DNA of 62,339 nucleotides. It comes from CAYOHG01 sp964465125 (GTDB lineage: Bacteria > Planctomycetota > Phycisphaerae > UBA1845 > Fen-1342). Below are positions 50,717 through 59,510 of this stretch, one piece after another (position 1 is the stretch's first letter; every line of letters begins with the position of its first letter). Location: positions 1 through 62,339 of the forward strand of contig CAYXIO010000021.1 of NCBI GenBank assembly GCA_964465125.1. Reading direction: 5' to 3'. The notes under the pieces were generated by a model, which worked only from the letters and a program-made list of their open reading frames with translations, was not told the DNA's origin and did not search any database. Both the position numbers and the translations under genes were made by a program.

Positions 50717-52024
50717 TCAACTCGTCGCGCGGCGTCGCACGACCGAAGCCGCCAGCTCGAAGTTCCGCTCGGACAATCGCGTCACGGTCGGCAGCGACGA
50801 GCGGAGCTTCGCGCGAATGCCCTGCTCGCTGGCCACGAGCTCGTCAAACCGCTTGCGCAGCACCTCGGACGACAGCTCGGCGTAGTCCATCGCCCAGTCC
50901 TCGACCTCGAACATGCGCATCACTTCGCGGTACTTGTGACTCCAGCCGATCAGCAGCGTCGGCACGCCGCACGCCAGCGCCGACACCATCGAATGAAACC
51001 GCGAGGCGAGGAAGAAATCCATGCGGCCGATCAGGGCGCGCAGCGCATCGGCGGACAGCTCCTCATCGACGACCGGCACGTGCAGCCCGGCGGGAAGCCG
51101 CGCGAGGGTCGCGTCGCAGACAAGCAGGTCGTTGTTTCGCCGACCCGCACCGCGCGGGCGAATGGAGTGCGGGATCAGCACCGGACGGAACCCTCGACCG
51201 ACTGCGTGTCGCACGAACTCCGCCAGAATCGCCGGGTAGTCGATCTGATGCGCCCGGCAGTAGTCTTCCACGACGACGCTCGGGGCGATCCCCACCCTGC
51301 GGCCTGCCCCGCTCAGCCCGGCGACGATCTTCTCCGCGGTCACGCGCGCCTGCGGAGAGACGGGCATCACGAACGCCGTGTCCGCGCAGACGTCGAACCC
51401 CACCCCGCCGAGCTCCGCCAGGTGCGCGCCCGTGATTTCGCCGCGCGCCATCACCGCCCCCATGCGGCGCAGAGTGACGGCTGCGGCCAGGCGGTTGGTC
51501 CGCGTGCGAAACGGGCCCAGTGCCTGCGCCAGCTTCACGACCGGGCAGCCCAGCAGCGCCGGCGAAAGGCACAGCGCCATGTTGTACGCCAGCAGCGGCA
51601 GCCCGCGTCGGTCCACGAATGCCACTCCGCTCGCGTCGAGCACCGCGTCGCTGTCCAGCCACGACCGCAGCACGCCGCTCAGCCGCAGCAGCGCCCGCAA
51701 CGGCGCCAGGCGCGCGAAGGGCGCCAGCAGCACGCAAAGGGGCAGCAGCGCCAGCATCCTCAGCGGTTTTCCCGCCACGATTCGCACGTTTTCGGGCAAC
51801 GGATGCTGGCGATCGCGTGCGGGATAGACGCTGATCAGGTCGAACTCGCAGCCGCCGAGCCGCCGCGACATCTGCTCGATGATGGCCAGCAGCATCGACT
51901 CGGCNNNNNNNNNNGACTCGGCGCCCTTGTTGCCGGTCGCGGTGAGGCCCACGATGCTGAGGCGCGCCCGCCGGGCGGCGAGCGGGCGGGTCGATTGCGG
52001 CGGGGTTTGGGACGCCTCGGTCAC
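50717..52024 (-). CDS. Polysaccharide pyruvyltransferase-like protein, crossing an assembly gap
   Basis: About 430 aa. SIVGLTATGNKGAE...ESMLLAIIEQM is the start of the PF04230 fold. DAVLDASGVAF, KLAQALGPF, SRFHSMVSALACGVPTL and GWSHKYREVM are the conserved nucleotide/acceptor blocks. It adds a pyruvate ketal to a sugar. Ten Ns interrupt it at 51905-51914. GTG start at 52024 overlaps the stop of the upstream methyltransferase gene. Confidence 0.85.
   Translation of the reverse strand: MTEASQTPPQSTRPLAARRARLSIVGLTATGNKGAEXXXXAESMLLAIIEQMSRRLGGCEFDLISVYPARDRQHPLPENVRIVAGKPLRMLALLPLCVLLAPFARLAPLRALLRLSGVLRSWLDSDAVLDASGVAFVDRRGLPLLAYNMALCLSPALLGCPVVKLAQALGPFRTRTNRLAAAVTLRRMGAVMARGEITGAHLAELGGVGFDVCADTAFVMPVSPQARVTAEKIVAGLSGAGRRVGIAPSVVVEDYCRAHQIDYPAILAEFVRHAVGRGFRPVLIPHSIRPRGAGRRNNDLLVCDATLARLPAGLHVPVVDEELSADALRALIGRMDFFLASRFHSMVSALACGVPTLLIGWSHKYREVMRMFEVEDWAMDYAELSSEVLRKRFDELVASEQGIRAKLRSSLPTVTRLSERNFELAASVVRRRATS
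51905..51914. other. Scaffold gap of 10 Ns flanked by an 8-bp duplication
   Basis: GACTCGGC is present on both sides of the Ns (51897-51904 and 51915-51922). The contig ends probably overlap by these 8 bases. Collapsing them removes 18 nt, keeps the frame and gives ATGNKGAESMLLA, the form expected for the family. Confidence 0.8.
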
Positions 52025-52965
52025 GTTCTCGCTGCCTGCACAAGGGCGATGTCGCCCAGATTGAGGTAGATGCGGCTCAGGCCGGGGACGCGGGCGCGCT
52101 GGTGATCCAGCGCGCGGATTCCGAGAATGCGTCCCAGTTTGCGCAGCACGAAATTCGTGCTCATCAGCTTGCCCGGATGGGTCCAGCTCGCCAGGCGCAG
52201 CCCCGCCTGCGCCAGCAGGCACTCTATCGAGCGGCGCGAGAAGTAAAAGAGGTTGATGGGCGGAATCAGCAACGGCCACCAGCGGCGCGCCATCACAAAG
52301 CACCACGATTCGATGTCAGGAACGGTCAGAAACACGCGCCCGCCGGGAGCGAGCAGCCCGCGAATGCGCCGCAGCGCCGCCGCCGGATCGGTCAGGCTGG
52401 CGAGCACGTCCCAGAGCGTGACCACGTCGAAGCTGCGTCCAGACAGGTCCAGCGTGAGCAGATCGCCGCACAGGACGTCGAGCCCGAGCAACTCGCGCAC
52501 GTGGCGCGCCGCGACCGGCGAGACGTCAATCCCAGCGACGTTGAAGTGCTCCGCGGCCAGCTTCAGGAACACGCCCTTGCCGCAGCCGATGTCGAGCAGG
52601 CTGGGGCGCGAGAATTCGGTTGCGGGCCCAACACGGTCGCGAGCGTCGACTTCGCGCAAGCGCGCCACCCGCCGCGCGCTGTTCACGGCAATCGGCGACG
52701 CGCGGCCTGCGGCGGTCAACTCACCGCGCTCGTCAAACTCCGCTGACTGCTGCGAGGATGCGAAAAAGTGTCGGTCGTAGACGCGCTTGAGCGTATCGGC
52801 GTCGGGCGGGTTGCTCACCCAGGCCATGCGACATTGGCGGCACTGCACCAGCTCGAAGGCCCCGTCGAGGCCAAGGTGACGGGCCGCGGGCTGCCGCAGC
52901 AGAGGGCGAACGTCGGAACTCATGCAGGCCACGCAGCGCACGTCAGGCACGCTCCGCGGGAGCAT
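52021..52965 (-). CDS. Class I SAM methyltransferase with N-terminal zinc ribbon
   Basis: 314 aa. CVACMS and CRQCRMAW form a Cys4 ribbon in the first 50 residues. The methyltransferase core is LLDIGCGKGVFLKLAAEHFN with SFDVVTLWDVLASLTDP. This architecture is usual for sugar C- or O-methyltransferases in surface glycan loci. Translationally coupled on both sides (GTGA overlap downstream, 23-base overlap with the upstream deacetylase-like gene). Confidence 0.85.
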   Translation of the reverse strand: MLPRSVPDVRCVACMSSDVRPLLRQPAARHLGLDGAFELVQCRQCRMAWVSNPPDADTLKRVYDRHFFASSQQSAEFDERGELTAAGRASPIAVNSARRVARLREVDARDRVGPATEFSRPSLLDIGCGKGVFLKLAAEHFNVAGIDVSPVAARHVRELLGLDVLCGDLLTLDLSGRSFDVVTLWDVLASLTDPAAALRRIRGLLAPGGRVFLTVPDIESWCFVMARRWWPLLIPPINLFYFSRRSIECLLAQAGLRLASWTHPGKLMSTNFVLRKLGRILGIRALDHQRARVPGLSRIYLNLGDIALVQAART

Positions 52966-53737
52966 CGCCGGCGCCCCCGCGCCCGGATGACGGGCCGGCG
53001 GCCAGGCGCTTCGCCAGGTTTGCGAGCAGGTCGGTCAGTTGTGCCTGCACAAGGCCCGCGGCGCTTGCCGGCCAGCGTTCGGGATGCGTGCTCAGCAGCA
53101 CGAAGTCTTCGCGCTGGGCCGCAAGTCGCTCGCCCAGCGCGCCGGGCGAGGTCGGGCCGACCCAGTTTCGTCCGCGCACTCGATCGCGCCGGTTGTGCGG
53201 GCTGCCGAAGGCCCCTCCCGTATCGGTGATGTAGAGCACGCGCTGGAAGTCGAGATGCACGCTCGCGTCGCCGCGCAACCCCAGGCGCACCAGATCGAGT
53301 CCGTCCGCGGACCGCATGTTGCTGTGCGACGACAGCGGGCTGCCGTGGGCGGCGATGGTTTGCACGTCGGCGAGCTTGCGCAGCGCGGCAAGTTCACGTT
53401 CGAAGCGCTGCGCCGCCCTCTGCAAATCGCCGCGCTCGCGCACCAGGCATTCGTAGTGGAAGCCGATCTCGTGCCCGAGCGAACGCACGGATTCGATCGC
53501 CGCTCGGGGGAACTCGCCCCGTGCGCCGCAACGGAAGTAGTACGTCGCGCGCACCTGGAGCGCGTGCTCCCCCCGCGCCATCGCGACCGCGCGGGCGACC
53601 ATCCGATCCACGTCGTGACGCAGATGAACACTGGCCGGGCGCGGCCCGGCGAAATAGTCAATCACAGGCGCAAGGCGGTATCCGGCGGCGCGAAGCGCCG
53701 TCAGCAGGTCGGCATACTCTTGCAGGCGGTAAGCCAT
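52943..53737 (-). CDS. Polysaccharide deacetylase-like protein
   Basis: 264 aa. SVHLRHDVDRM carries the Asp/His pair, HEIGFHYECLV a later metal/active-site His, and LLSTHPERW the C-terminal catalytic segment. Probably removes an acetyl group from the glycan or acts as a related hydrolase. ATG 53737 starts the conserved domain; the reading frame runs further upstream but overlaps the GT2 gene. Confidence 0.78.
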   Translation of the reverse strand: MAYRLQEYADLLTALRAAGYRLAPVIDYFAGPRPASVHLRHDVDRMVARAVAMARGEHALQVRATYYFRCGARGEFPRAAIESVRSLGHEIGFHYECLVRERGDLQRAAQRFERELAALRKLADVQTIAAHGSPLSSHSNMRSADGLDLVRLGLRGDASVHLDFQRVLYITDTGGAFGSPHNRRDRVRGRNWVGPTSPGALGERLAAQREDFVLLSTHPERWPASAAGLVQAQLTDLLANLAKRLAAGPSSGRGGAGDAPAERA

Positions 53738-53775
53738 GACGCCGAACTCACCGATGGTCGCGTCGCCACCCGCGC

Positions 53776-54729
53776 TCAGCGGCCCTTCAGCTCGCGGTTG
53801 GCTTCCATGTCGAAGAGCATCGCGAACAGCAGCGACTGGAACCCGAGCAGCGTCAGGAACACGACCGCCAGCGCCGTCACCTGCGGGATGTTGCCGTTGC
53901 TGTACCACATGACCACGAACCGCAGGATCAGAGTCAGATCCAGCAGGAGAACCGCGAACCCGAACAGGTAGAATAGGATCAGCGGGTGAAAGTCGCGGAT
54001 GATGTACTTCTGCACCATGCGCTTCGCGAACAGCCTGGCCAGCAGCCACGACAGGTGAAAGACGATGGTCTTCAGCCGGATGCCGCTCTTCTCGCCGATG
54101 CCGTAGACCGGGTTGCAGGGAATGTCCATGACGCGCATGTTGTAGATGTTCAGCGTCACGAGAAAGTCGTTGGGCATGCCGTAGCGCGGGTAGATGTGCT
54201 CGATCGGCAGCAGGTGCAGCGCCCGGCGGTTCAGGGCCGTGTACCCGGTCTGCGAATCGGTCACGTGCCAATAGCCGCTGGCGATCTTCGTCAAGAACGT
54301 CAGCGCGGCATTGCCGAGGTAGCGCGCCCGAGGAATTTTCTGCCAGGCCTCGCCCGTGATCAGGCGGTTGGCCTTCGCGTAGTCGGTCCGATCGTCCACG
54401 ACCGGATCGAGCAGTGCCGGCAGGTCGGCCGGATCCATCTGCCCGTCGCCGGCCATGACGACCGCAATGTCGATGTCGTTGTCGCGGCACCAGACGTAGC
54501 CGTCGCTGATCGCCGCGCCGACGCCGCCGTTTTCCCGCCGGCAGATCAGCTTGAGGCGCGCGTCGCGGCGCTCCAGGTCGCGAACGATCTCGGCCGTGCG
54601 GTCGCGGCTGACGTCGTCGACCACGATGATCCGGTCGACGAAACCGGGCATGGTCGTGACCGTCCGCGCGATCAACGCTTCCTCGTTGTATGCCGGCACC
54701 ACCACGCCGACCGACTTGCCTCTATACAT
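53776..54729 (-). CDS. Family 2 glycosyltransferase with C-terminal membrane helices
   Basis: 317 aa. VGVVVPAYNEEALIARTV, IIVVDDVSRDRTAEIV, VVMAGDGQMDPADLP (DxD-like) and VTDSQTGYTALNRRAL (acceptor motif). Two helices at the end (LILFYLFGFAVLLLDLTLIL and VTALAVVFLTLLGFQSLLF). It resembles dolichyl-phosphate-type or initiating transferases of surface glycans. Its start overlaps the next gene by eight bases. Confidence 0.88.
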   Translation of the reverse strand: MYRGKSVGVVVPAYNEEALIARTVTTMPGFVDRIIVVDDVSRDRTAEIVRDLERRDARLKLICRRENGGVGAAISDGYVWCRDNDIDIAVVMAGDGQMDPADLPALLDPVVDDRTDYAKANRLITGEAWQKIPRARYLGNAALTFLTKIASGYWHVTDSQTGYTALNRRALHLLPIEHIYPRYGMPNDFLVTLNIYNMRVMDIPCNPVYGIGEKSGIRLKTIVFHLSWLLARLFAKRMVQKYIIRDFHPLILFYLFGFAVLLLDLTLILRFVVMWYSNGNIPQVTALAVVFLTLLGFQSLLFAMLFDMEANRELKGR

Positions 54730-56314
54730 GCGCTTCGGCCCGCTCGCTGGAAAGCTGATATTCGCGCCCGCAACGCTCGCAGGCGGCCCGGCCCGTCCGC
54801 TTCGGCAGCCGCCCGCCGCACTCGCACATCCAGCCCACGCGACGCGCGGGGCTGCCGACGACCAGCGCGTAATCGGACACGTCGCGCGTCACGACGGCCC
54901 CGGCGCCGACGAACGCATGCCGCCCGATCGTCACGCCGCAGACGATGGTGCAGTTCGCCCCGAGCGAGGCGCCGCAGCGGACGAGCGTCTTGCGGTAGTG
55001 CTCGCTGCCGCGCTGCGGGTATTTGCTGCGCGGGTCGAGCACGTTGGTGAAGACCATCGACGGGCCGCAGAAGACGTAGTCCTCCAGCGTCACGCCCTCG
55101 TAGATCGAGACGTTGTTCTGAATCTTGACGCTGTCGCCGATGACCACGTTGCTCGCGACGTAGACGTTCTGGCCGAGCGAGCAATCGCGGCCGATGCGGG
55201 CGTTGCCCTGGACGTGGCTGAAATGCCAGACCTTGGTCCCCGGGCCAATCGACACCTGCTCGCCGATCGCCGCGCTCGGATGGGCGAAGAACTCGCGTCG
55301 AGCCGGCTCCGCGGCGCCGCAGCGCTCCGGCCGGCCGGCTTCCGCCGCCCGCTCGCCGCACAGGCTGGCCGAAGCGCGCTCGAGGATTTCCAGTACCTCA
55401 ACCGCCGACCGGCCGTCCGCCTTCGGGGCGGTTCGATCGCGCAGGTGAGAGACGAAGCTGGCGAGCTCCTCGGTCAAAGCCGGGCGGCGGTCGTACGGGA
55501 TCACCTCGGTCGGGCCATCGCGCTTGATCGGCTCGCCCTGCACCCAATCGATGCCCTTCTCGTAGAATAGGATCTGCTTTTCCGCCGACGAGTCCTCGTA
55601 GGACAGCATCCCCTTCGAGCCGATCACGACCATGCGATGCTCTTTGAACGGGTGCAGCCAGCTTACGAAGACGTGCCCCACGACGTTCTGCGGGTAGGTC
55701 AGCACCATCATGGTCGAGTCATGGATGTGCGGCTGCACAAACGCCCCGCCGCGCGCCACAATCTCGGTCGGCCGCGTTCCGACGAGATGCTGGAACACGG
55801 AGATGTCGTGCGGAGCGAAGCTCCAGAGGATGTTCTCCTCGGTCCGGACCGCGCCCAAATTCAGGCGGTTGCTGTAGAGATACTGGAGCTTGCCGATCTT
55901 GCCGGCGTCGATGAGCTCCTTGATCCGGCGAACGGCGGGATGAAACAGCAGCACATGCCCGACCATCAGCAGCACGCCGGCACGGTCCGCCTGCTCGACG
56001 AGCTGCCGAGCTTCGCTGGCGCGCAGCGCGAGCGGCTTCTCGACCAACAGCGGCTGGTCGTGGCCGAGAATGAAGCGGGCCAGCTCGAAATGCGAGCCGG
56101 CCGGCGTCGCAACGGTGTAGCCGTCGAAATGCGGCGATTCAAGCGCGTCGCGCAGGTTCGAATACGTGTGAATCTGCGGATATTCAGCCCGGATTCGCGC
56201 CAGTGCGGCCTCGTCGCGGTCGACTACGCCGGCCAGCGATTCCAGCTCGGCAAGCGTGCGAACGTGGTTTCGGCCCCAATTGCCGGCCCCAACCACGCAG
56301 ATGCGCGCCCGCAT
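54722..56314 (-). CDS. Fusion: Gfo/Idh dehydrogenase - left-handed beta-helix acetyltransferase - zinc ribbon
   Basis: 530 aa. Residues 1-330: NAD-binding VVGAGNWGRNHVRTL, LVEKPLALRASEA, NLGAVRTEENILWSFAPHDI. Residues about 345-485: hexapeptide helix close to WbpD (SLGQNVYVASNVVIGDSVKI, GPSMVFTNVLDPRS, VRCGASLGANCTIVCGVTIG). Residues about 490-520: ribbon CECGG...CERCG. Oxidation at C3 and 3-N-acetylation would be two steps of one diacetamido-uronic-sugar pathway in one chain, with the aminotransferase supplied by another gene. GGGAGG lies five bases before ATG 56314. Confidence 0.88.
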   Translation of the reverse strand: MRARICVVGAGNWGRNHVRTLAELESLAGVVDRDEAALARIRAEYPQIHTYSNLRDALESPHFDGYTVATPAGSHFELARFILGHDQPLLVEKPLALRASEARQLVEQADRAGVLLMVGHVLLFHPAVRRIKELIDAGKIGKLQYLYSNRLNLGAVRTEENILWSFAPHDISVFQHLVGTRPTEIVARGGAFVQPHIHDSTMMVLTYPQNVVGHVFVSWLHPFKEHRMVVIGSKGMLSYEDSSAEKQILFYEKGIDWVQGEPIKRDGPTEVIPYDRRPALTEELASFVSHLRDRTAPKADGRSAVEVLEILERASASLCGERAAEAGRPERCGAAEPARREFFAHPSAAIGEQVSIGPGTKVWHFSHVQGNARIGRDCSLGQNVYVASNVVIGDSVKIQNNVSIYEGVTLEDYVFCGPSMVFTNVLDPRSKYPQRGSEHYRKTLVRCGASLGANCTIVCGVTIGRHAFVGAGAVVTRDVSDYALVVGSPARRVGWMCECGGRLPKRTGRAACERCGREYQLSSERAEAHV

Positions 56315-56443
56315 ACCGGCCTCCCACGCTCGCCACGCGCAAGGACACAACAGCGCCTCGCGAACCCGGACGCACTTCTAAAGCAACGGACGCATAGCGT
56401 CAATCGACGGCCGCCCCCAAAGACCCAAGCCCGAGCGCTTGCG

Positions 56444-56472
56444 TTGACAGCACCTCGGCACGTCCCTACGCT
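56444..56472 (+). promoter_or_regulatory. Candidate promoter with a perfect -35
   Basis: TTGACA (56444-56449), 17 nt, TACGCT (56467-56472). Transcription would start about ten bases before ATG 56488. It lies in the divergent gap upstream of the fusion gene and of the plus-strand membrane-protein pair. Confidence 0.45.
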
Positions 56473-56487
56473 CGCCCGCGCGCCCCG

Positions 56488-57408
56488 ATGGAATTCGTTC
56501 AGCGCGGCGGGGCGCCAGGCGCGGTCCGCACAGCGAGACGACCCTTGCCCAACGCCAGGCTGGATTCTGCGATGCGCGGCGATTCGCCTCAATCCCCCCG
56601 CGGTCCGCGCCGCTCAACCTTCGACCGGATTCTCACCGATCGCAATCTGAGCTTGCGAATCCTGCCGTTCGTCCTGATCGCGTTTGTGACGCTCCTGGGC
56701 TCGCATTCGCTTCGTCGAATCCTGGATGAATGGCAGCTCCAGCGCCACCCGATCGTGCTATTGACGCTGGCGACGCCAGTGGCGGGCCTGGCGCTGGTCG
56801 CATTCCGCCGCAGCCGCGCCCTGGTGCGCCTCCTGCCGATCCTGCTGGCTTGCACGCTGGTGGCGAATGTGGCGCTGTTTGAGGCCGCCGATCCGTCCGA
56901 GCGCATCCCCACACTCACGCTGCGGCCCGACGCCCGGCTTTCCTCGCTCGACCCCATGCCGGGCTGGCGCAATCACTGGAACATCTATCATCTCTACGGC
57001 GAACTGCACGAGGTCGTCCGCGGCGCGTCGATTCACGCGCCGGCGCCGCTGTCGAACGCAACGCACCCCCAGTTCGAGGGATGGTTTCACCCCTACTACT
57101 TGCGCTACATCAGCGAGTCGGCCGAGCTGCGCGACCTGAACTACCCTGATCGGCTCAGCTTCGCCGACTCGCTCTGGCTGCTCTCGCTGGCGGGGCCGCC
57201 GACGGAGGACTACGCGACCAAGACCCGCTGGAGAATCATCGAACCCGGCGCGCTCACGTCCACTCAGCCCGTGACCAGCGCGCCCGTCGGGCACGAAGCC
57301 CGAGACCACGGCGGCCGCCCGTTGCGCGAGGACTACTACGTGCTTGTCGGGCTCGACCAGTGCTTCCTGGCGCCCGCGTCCATCGTCGCGAGGCTCTCGC
57401 CCCCATGA
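56488..57408 (+). CDS. Membrane protein of unknown function
   Basis: 306 aa from ATG 56488, or 278 aa from ATG 56572. Three hydrophobic helices near the front (SLRILPFVLIAFVTLLG, HPIVLLTLATPVAGLALVAF, LLPILLACTLVANVALFEA), then a soluble domain of about 180 residues with no family I recognise. The stop overlaps the next gene (ATGA), so the two probably work together. Confidence 0.6.
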   Translation: MEFVQRGGAPGAVRTARRPLPNARLDSAMRGDSPQSPRGPRRSTFDRILTDRNLSLRILPFVLIAFVTLLGSHSLRRILDEWQLQRHPIVLLTLATPVAGLALVAFRRSRALVRLLPILLACTLVANVALFEAADPSERIPTLTLRPDARLSSLDPMPGWRNHWNIYHLYGELHEVVRGASIHAPAPLSNATHPQFEGWFHPYYLRYISESAELRDLNYPDRLSFADSLWLLSLAGPPTEDYATKTRWRIIEPGALTSTQPVTSAPVGHEARDHGGRPLREDYYVLVGLDQCFLAPASIVARLSPP

Positions 57409-59426
57409 ACCTCGCCCTGCCGACCTTTCTGATCGCGCTGTACGTCGTCGGCGTGTTTGCCGGCCGGGCCGTCCTGCCGCGCCTGCCGCTGGCGCTGCAC
57501 CTTGCCGCCGGCTGGGCCTACGGCTTCGGGCTGTACGTCCTGTTGACGGTCGCGGTCGTCGTGATCGGCATTCCCTACCGCGCCTCCGTGATGTTCCTGC
57601 TGCTCGGGGCATCCGGGGTCGCCGCGGCGGTCGCCTGCCGGCATCACGGCGCCGCGCCGCGCGAGCGCCGCGCCGCGCTGCTTGCGCTCGCGGTTGCGTT
57701 TGCCGCCGCCTTCGCGCTCAGCAGCTTCAACATCAGCCCGATGACGAGCGATTCGAGCGGGCAGGTGTTGATGGGACGCACGCTGGCGCTCTACGGCGGC
57801 CTCGACCCCGAGCTGGCGGGCTGGCCGTCGGTCGACATGGGCTGGTTCGCGAACTACGGCGGTTACGTCGCGATCATGCAATCCTCGGCGTTGTTCATCG
57901 GCGAGGACTACCACCACGCGGCCACGCCGGCCCTGGCACTCTCGTTGTTCGCTGCGCTCCTCGTTTCCTGCCACCGCATGTTGTGCATCGTCGCGCCTCG
58001 TGCCGGCAAGGCGGGCCTCGGGGCGGCGCTCGGCGTCGCCGCAGCCGGCAGCGCCTTCCTGATGGCAGTGCAGGCCTTCTACATTCACAACAGCCTGCCG
58101 GGCGCAGTCCACCTGTTCCTGTACGCGTCGGCGGCCTGGTTCGGACTGGTGGAGCGCGAGACGCAGTGGTTTCGGCTGGCCGCCGTCAACCTGGCGCTGT
58201 TCTGCATCACGCGCACCGAAGCTCCGCTCTTCGCCGTCCTGTTCCTCCTGCCTATGCTGGCGGCGCCTGCGATTTCCCACGGCGCGCGCTGCCTGCTGAC
58301 CGGCGTGCTCGCCGCCGTGGTGATCCCCTGGTATCTGCGGCTCTACACCGTCACGCTGCCGGGCTACGCCTACATTCTGACGCGTCCGCGAATCCTCCTG
58401 ATCCTCGCGGTCGTGGCGGGGCTCGCGGGAGGCGTGGCGCTGGCGCGAACGCCCCTGCTCGCGGCGCTGCTGCGGCGCGGGCCGGCGCTGGCGCTCTACG
58501 CGACCGGAGCCGTGTTCTGCGGTGCGGTGGCGCTCCAGCCCAGCCATCTCAGCGCCAGCGCGCAGTCCATCGTCAGCAACTGCCTGTTGACGGGCTCCTG
58601 GCAGGCCTTCTGGTGGGCGATGGCCGCGCTGCTGATCCTGGCCGCGGCGCTGCCGCGCGTGCGTCATCAATCGCTGCTCAGCGCGAGCTGCCTGAGCTTC
58701 TTCCTGTTCATGGTCGTGCTGAGCTGCTTCAAGAACCCGTACCGGCTGGGCTGGTCGGACTCGGCCAACCGGATGCTGGTCATGCTGGTGCCGCTGCTGC
58801 TGTTCTACGTCCTGATGCGCTACGGTCGGGCGTGTGAGGCCGTCGCCCGCGGTCACCAGTGGCTGCGGCGGGGAAGCTGGCGTGCGCCGCTGCCAGGGCT
58901 GGCCCTGCTCGTGCTGTTCGTGCTGGCCGGGGTGCGGCCGATCAACTACGCGATCGACGCGCGCGTCCTCGCCGGACCGGCCTGCGCCCCGGGATACGGG
59001 TTTGACGTGGCGCTGCGCGGCTTGAGCCGCTTCGTCTCGGTCGTCGACCGCTGCCCCACGCAGGTGACGATCGACCTCGGGCGCTCGTGCTCCGCCGACA
59101 TGCTCGAAATGGAAATGCACGATTTTGGCCGGCGGTTGACCGACTTCGCTTGGTCGGCTTCGCTCGATGGGACGAGCTGGAAGACCGTGTACGACAACCG
59201 CTCGCCGGACGCGCACGTCGGCCGCTTGCGCGATCCCGCAGTTGTGCTGGTTCGACTCGACCGGGTCGGGCCGCTGCGCTTCCTCAGGCTCGACGCGCGC
59301 GCGGCGGCGGACGAGAACCGGATTCTGCTCAATCGCCTGGAAGTCTGGTCAAGTTATCCGCGCCAGCGCTGGGATGAGGGTCGCGCGATCGAACCGCCGC
59401 CGACAACTTCGCAGCCCACGCCGTAA
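57405..59426 (+). CDS. Polytopic membrane protein with C-terminal discoidin (F5/8 type C)-like domain
   Basis: 673 aa. About thirteen hydrophobic helices to residue about 520 (ALPTFLIALYVVGVFAGRA, LLTVAVVVIGIPYRASVMFL, LLFVLAGVRPINYAI). The end, about 550-660, has the layout of an F5/8 type C domain (TQVTIDLGRSCSADMLEMEM, SASLDGTSWKTVYDN, LRFLRLDARAAADENRI), a sugar- or lipid-binding beta-sandwich. Enzyme activity is not evident. A role in moving or attaching a glycan is inferred from neighbours. Confidence 0.75.
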   Translation: MNLALPTFLIALYVVGVFAGRAVLPRLPLALHLAAGWAYGFGLYVLLTVAVVVIGIPYRASVMFLLLGASGVAAAVACRHHGAAPRERRAALLALAVAFAAAFALSSFNISPMTSDSSGQVLMGRTLALYGGLDPELAGWPSVDMGWFANYGGYVAIMQSSALFIGEDYHHAATPALALSLFAALLVSCHRMLCIVAPRAGKAGLGAALGVAAAGSAFLMAVQAFYIHNSLPGAVHLFLYASAAWFGLVERETQWFRLAAVNLALFCITRTEAPLFAVLFLLPMLAAPAISHGARCLLTGVLAAVVIPWYLRLYTVTLPGYAYILTRPRILLILAVVAGLAGGVALARTPLLAALLRRGPALALYATGAVFCGAVALQPSHLSASAQSIVSNCLLTGSWQAFWWAMAALLILAAALPRVRHQSLLSASCLSFFLFMVVLSCFKNPYRLGWSDSANRMLVMLVPLLLFYVLMRYGRACEAVARGHQWLRRGSWRAPLPGLALLVLFVLAGVRPINYAIDARVLAGPACAPGYGFDVALRGLSRFVSVVDRCPTQVTIDLGRSCSADMLEMEMHDFGRRLTDFAWSASLDGTSWKTVYDNRSPDAHVGRLRDPAVVLVRLDRVGPLRFLRLDARAAADENRILLNRLEVWSSYPRQRWDEGRAIEPPPTTSQPTP

Positions 59427-59510
59427 CGCCGCGAGCCCGCCAGTGGACGCTGTGGACTCAACTCGCCACCGAAGACAACCGGCTGGGCACGAACTCGGCG
59501 ACGAAGTTCG

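Noticed and set aside
49070..52069. A 999-codon plus-strand open frame
   Set aside because: Shadow of the minus-strand glycan genes; His/Arg/Gln-rich without domain motifs, as expected from high GC.
57336..59216. A 626-codon minus-strand frame
   Set aside because: Antisense shadow of the discoidin-domain membrane protein; Arg/Gln-rich, no motif.
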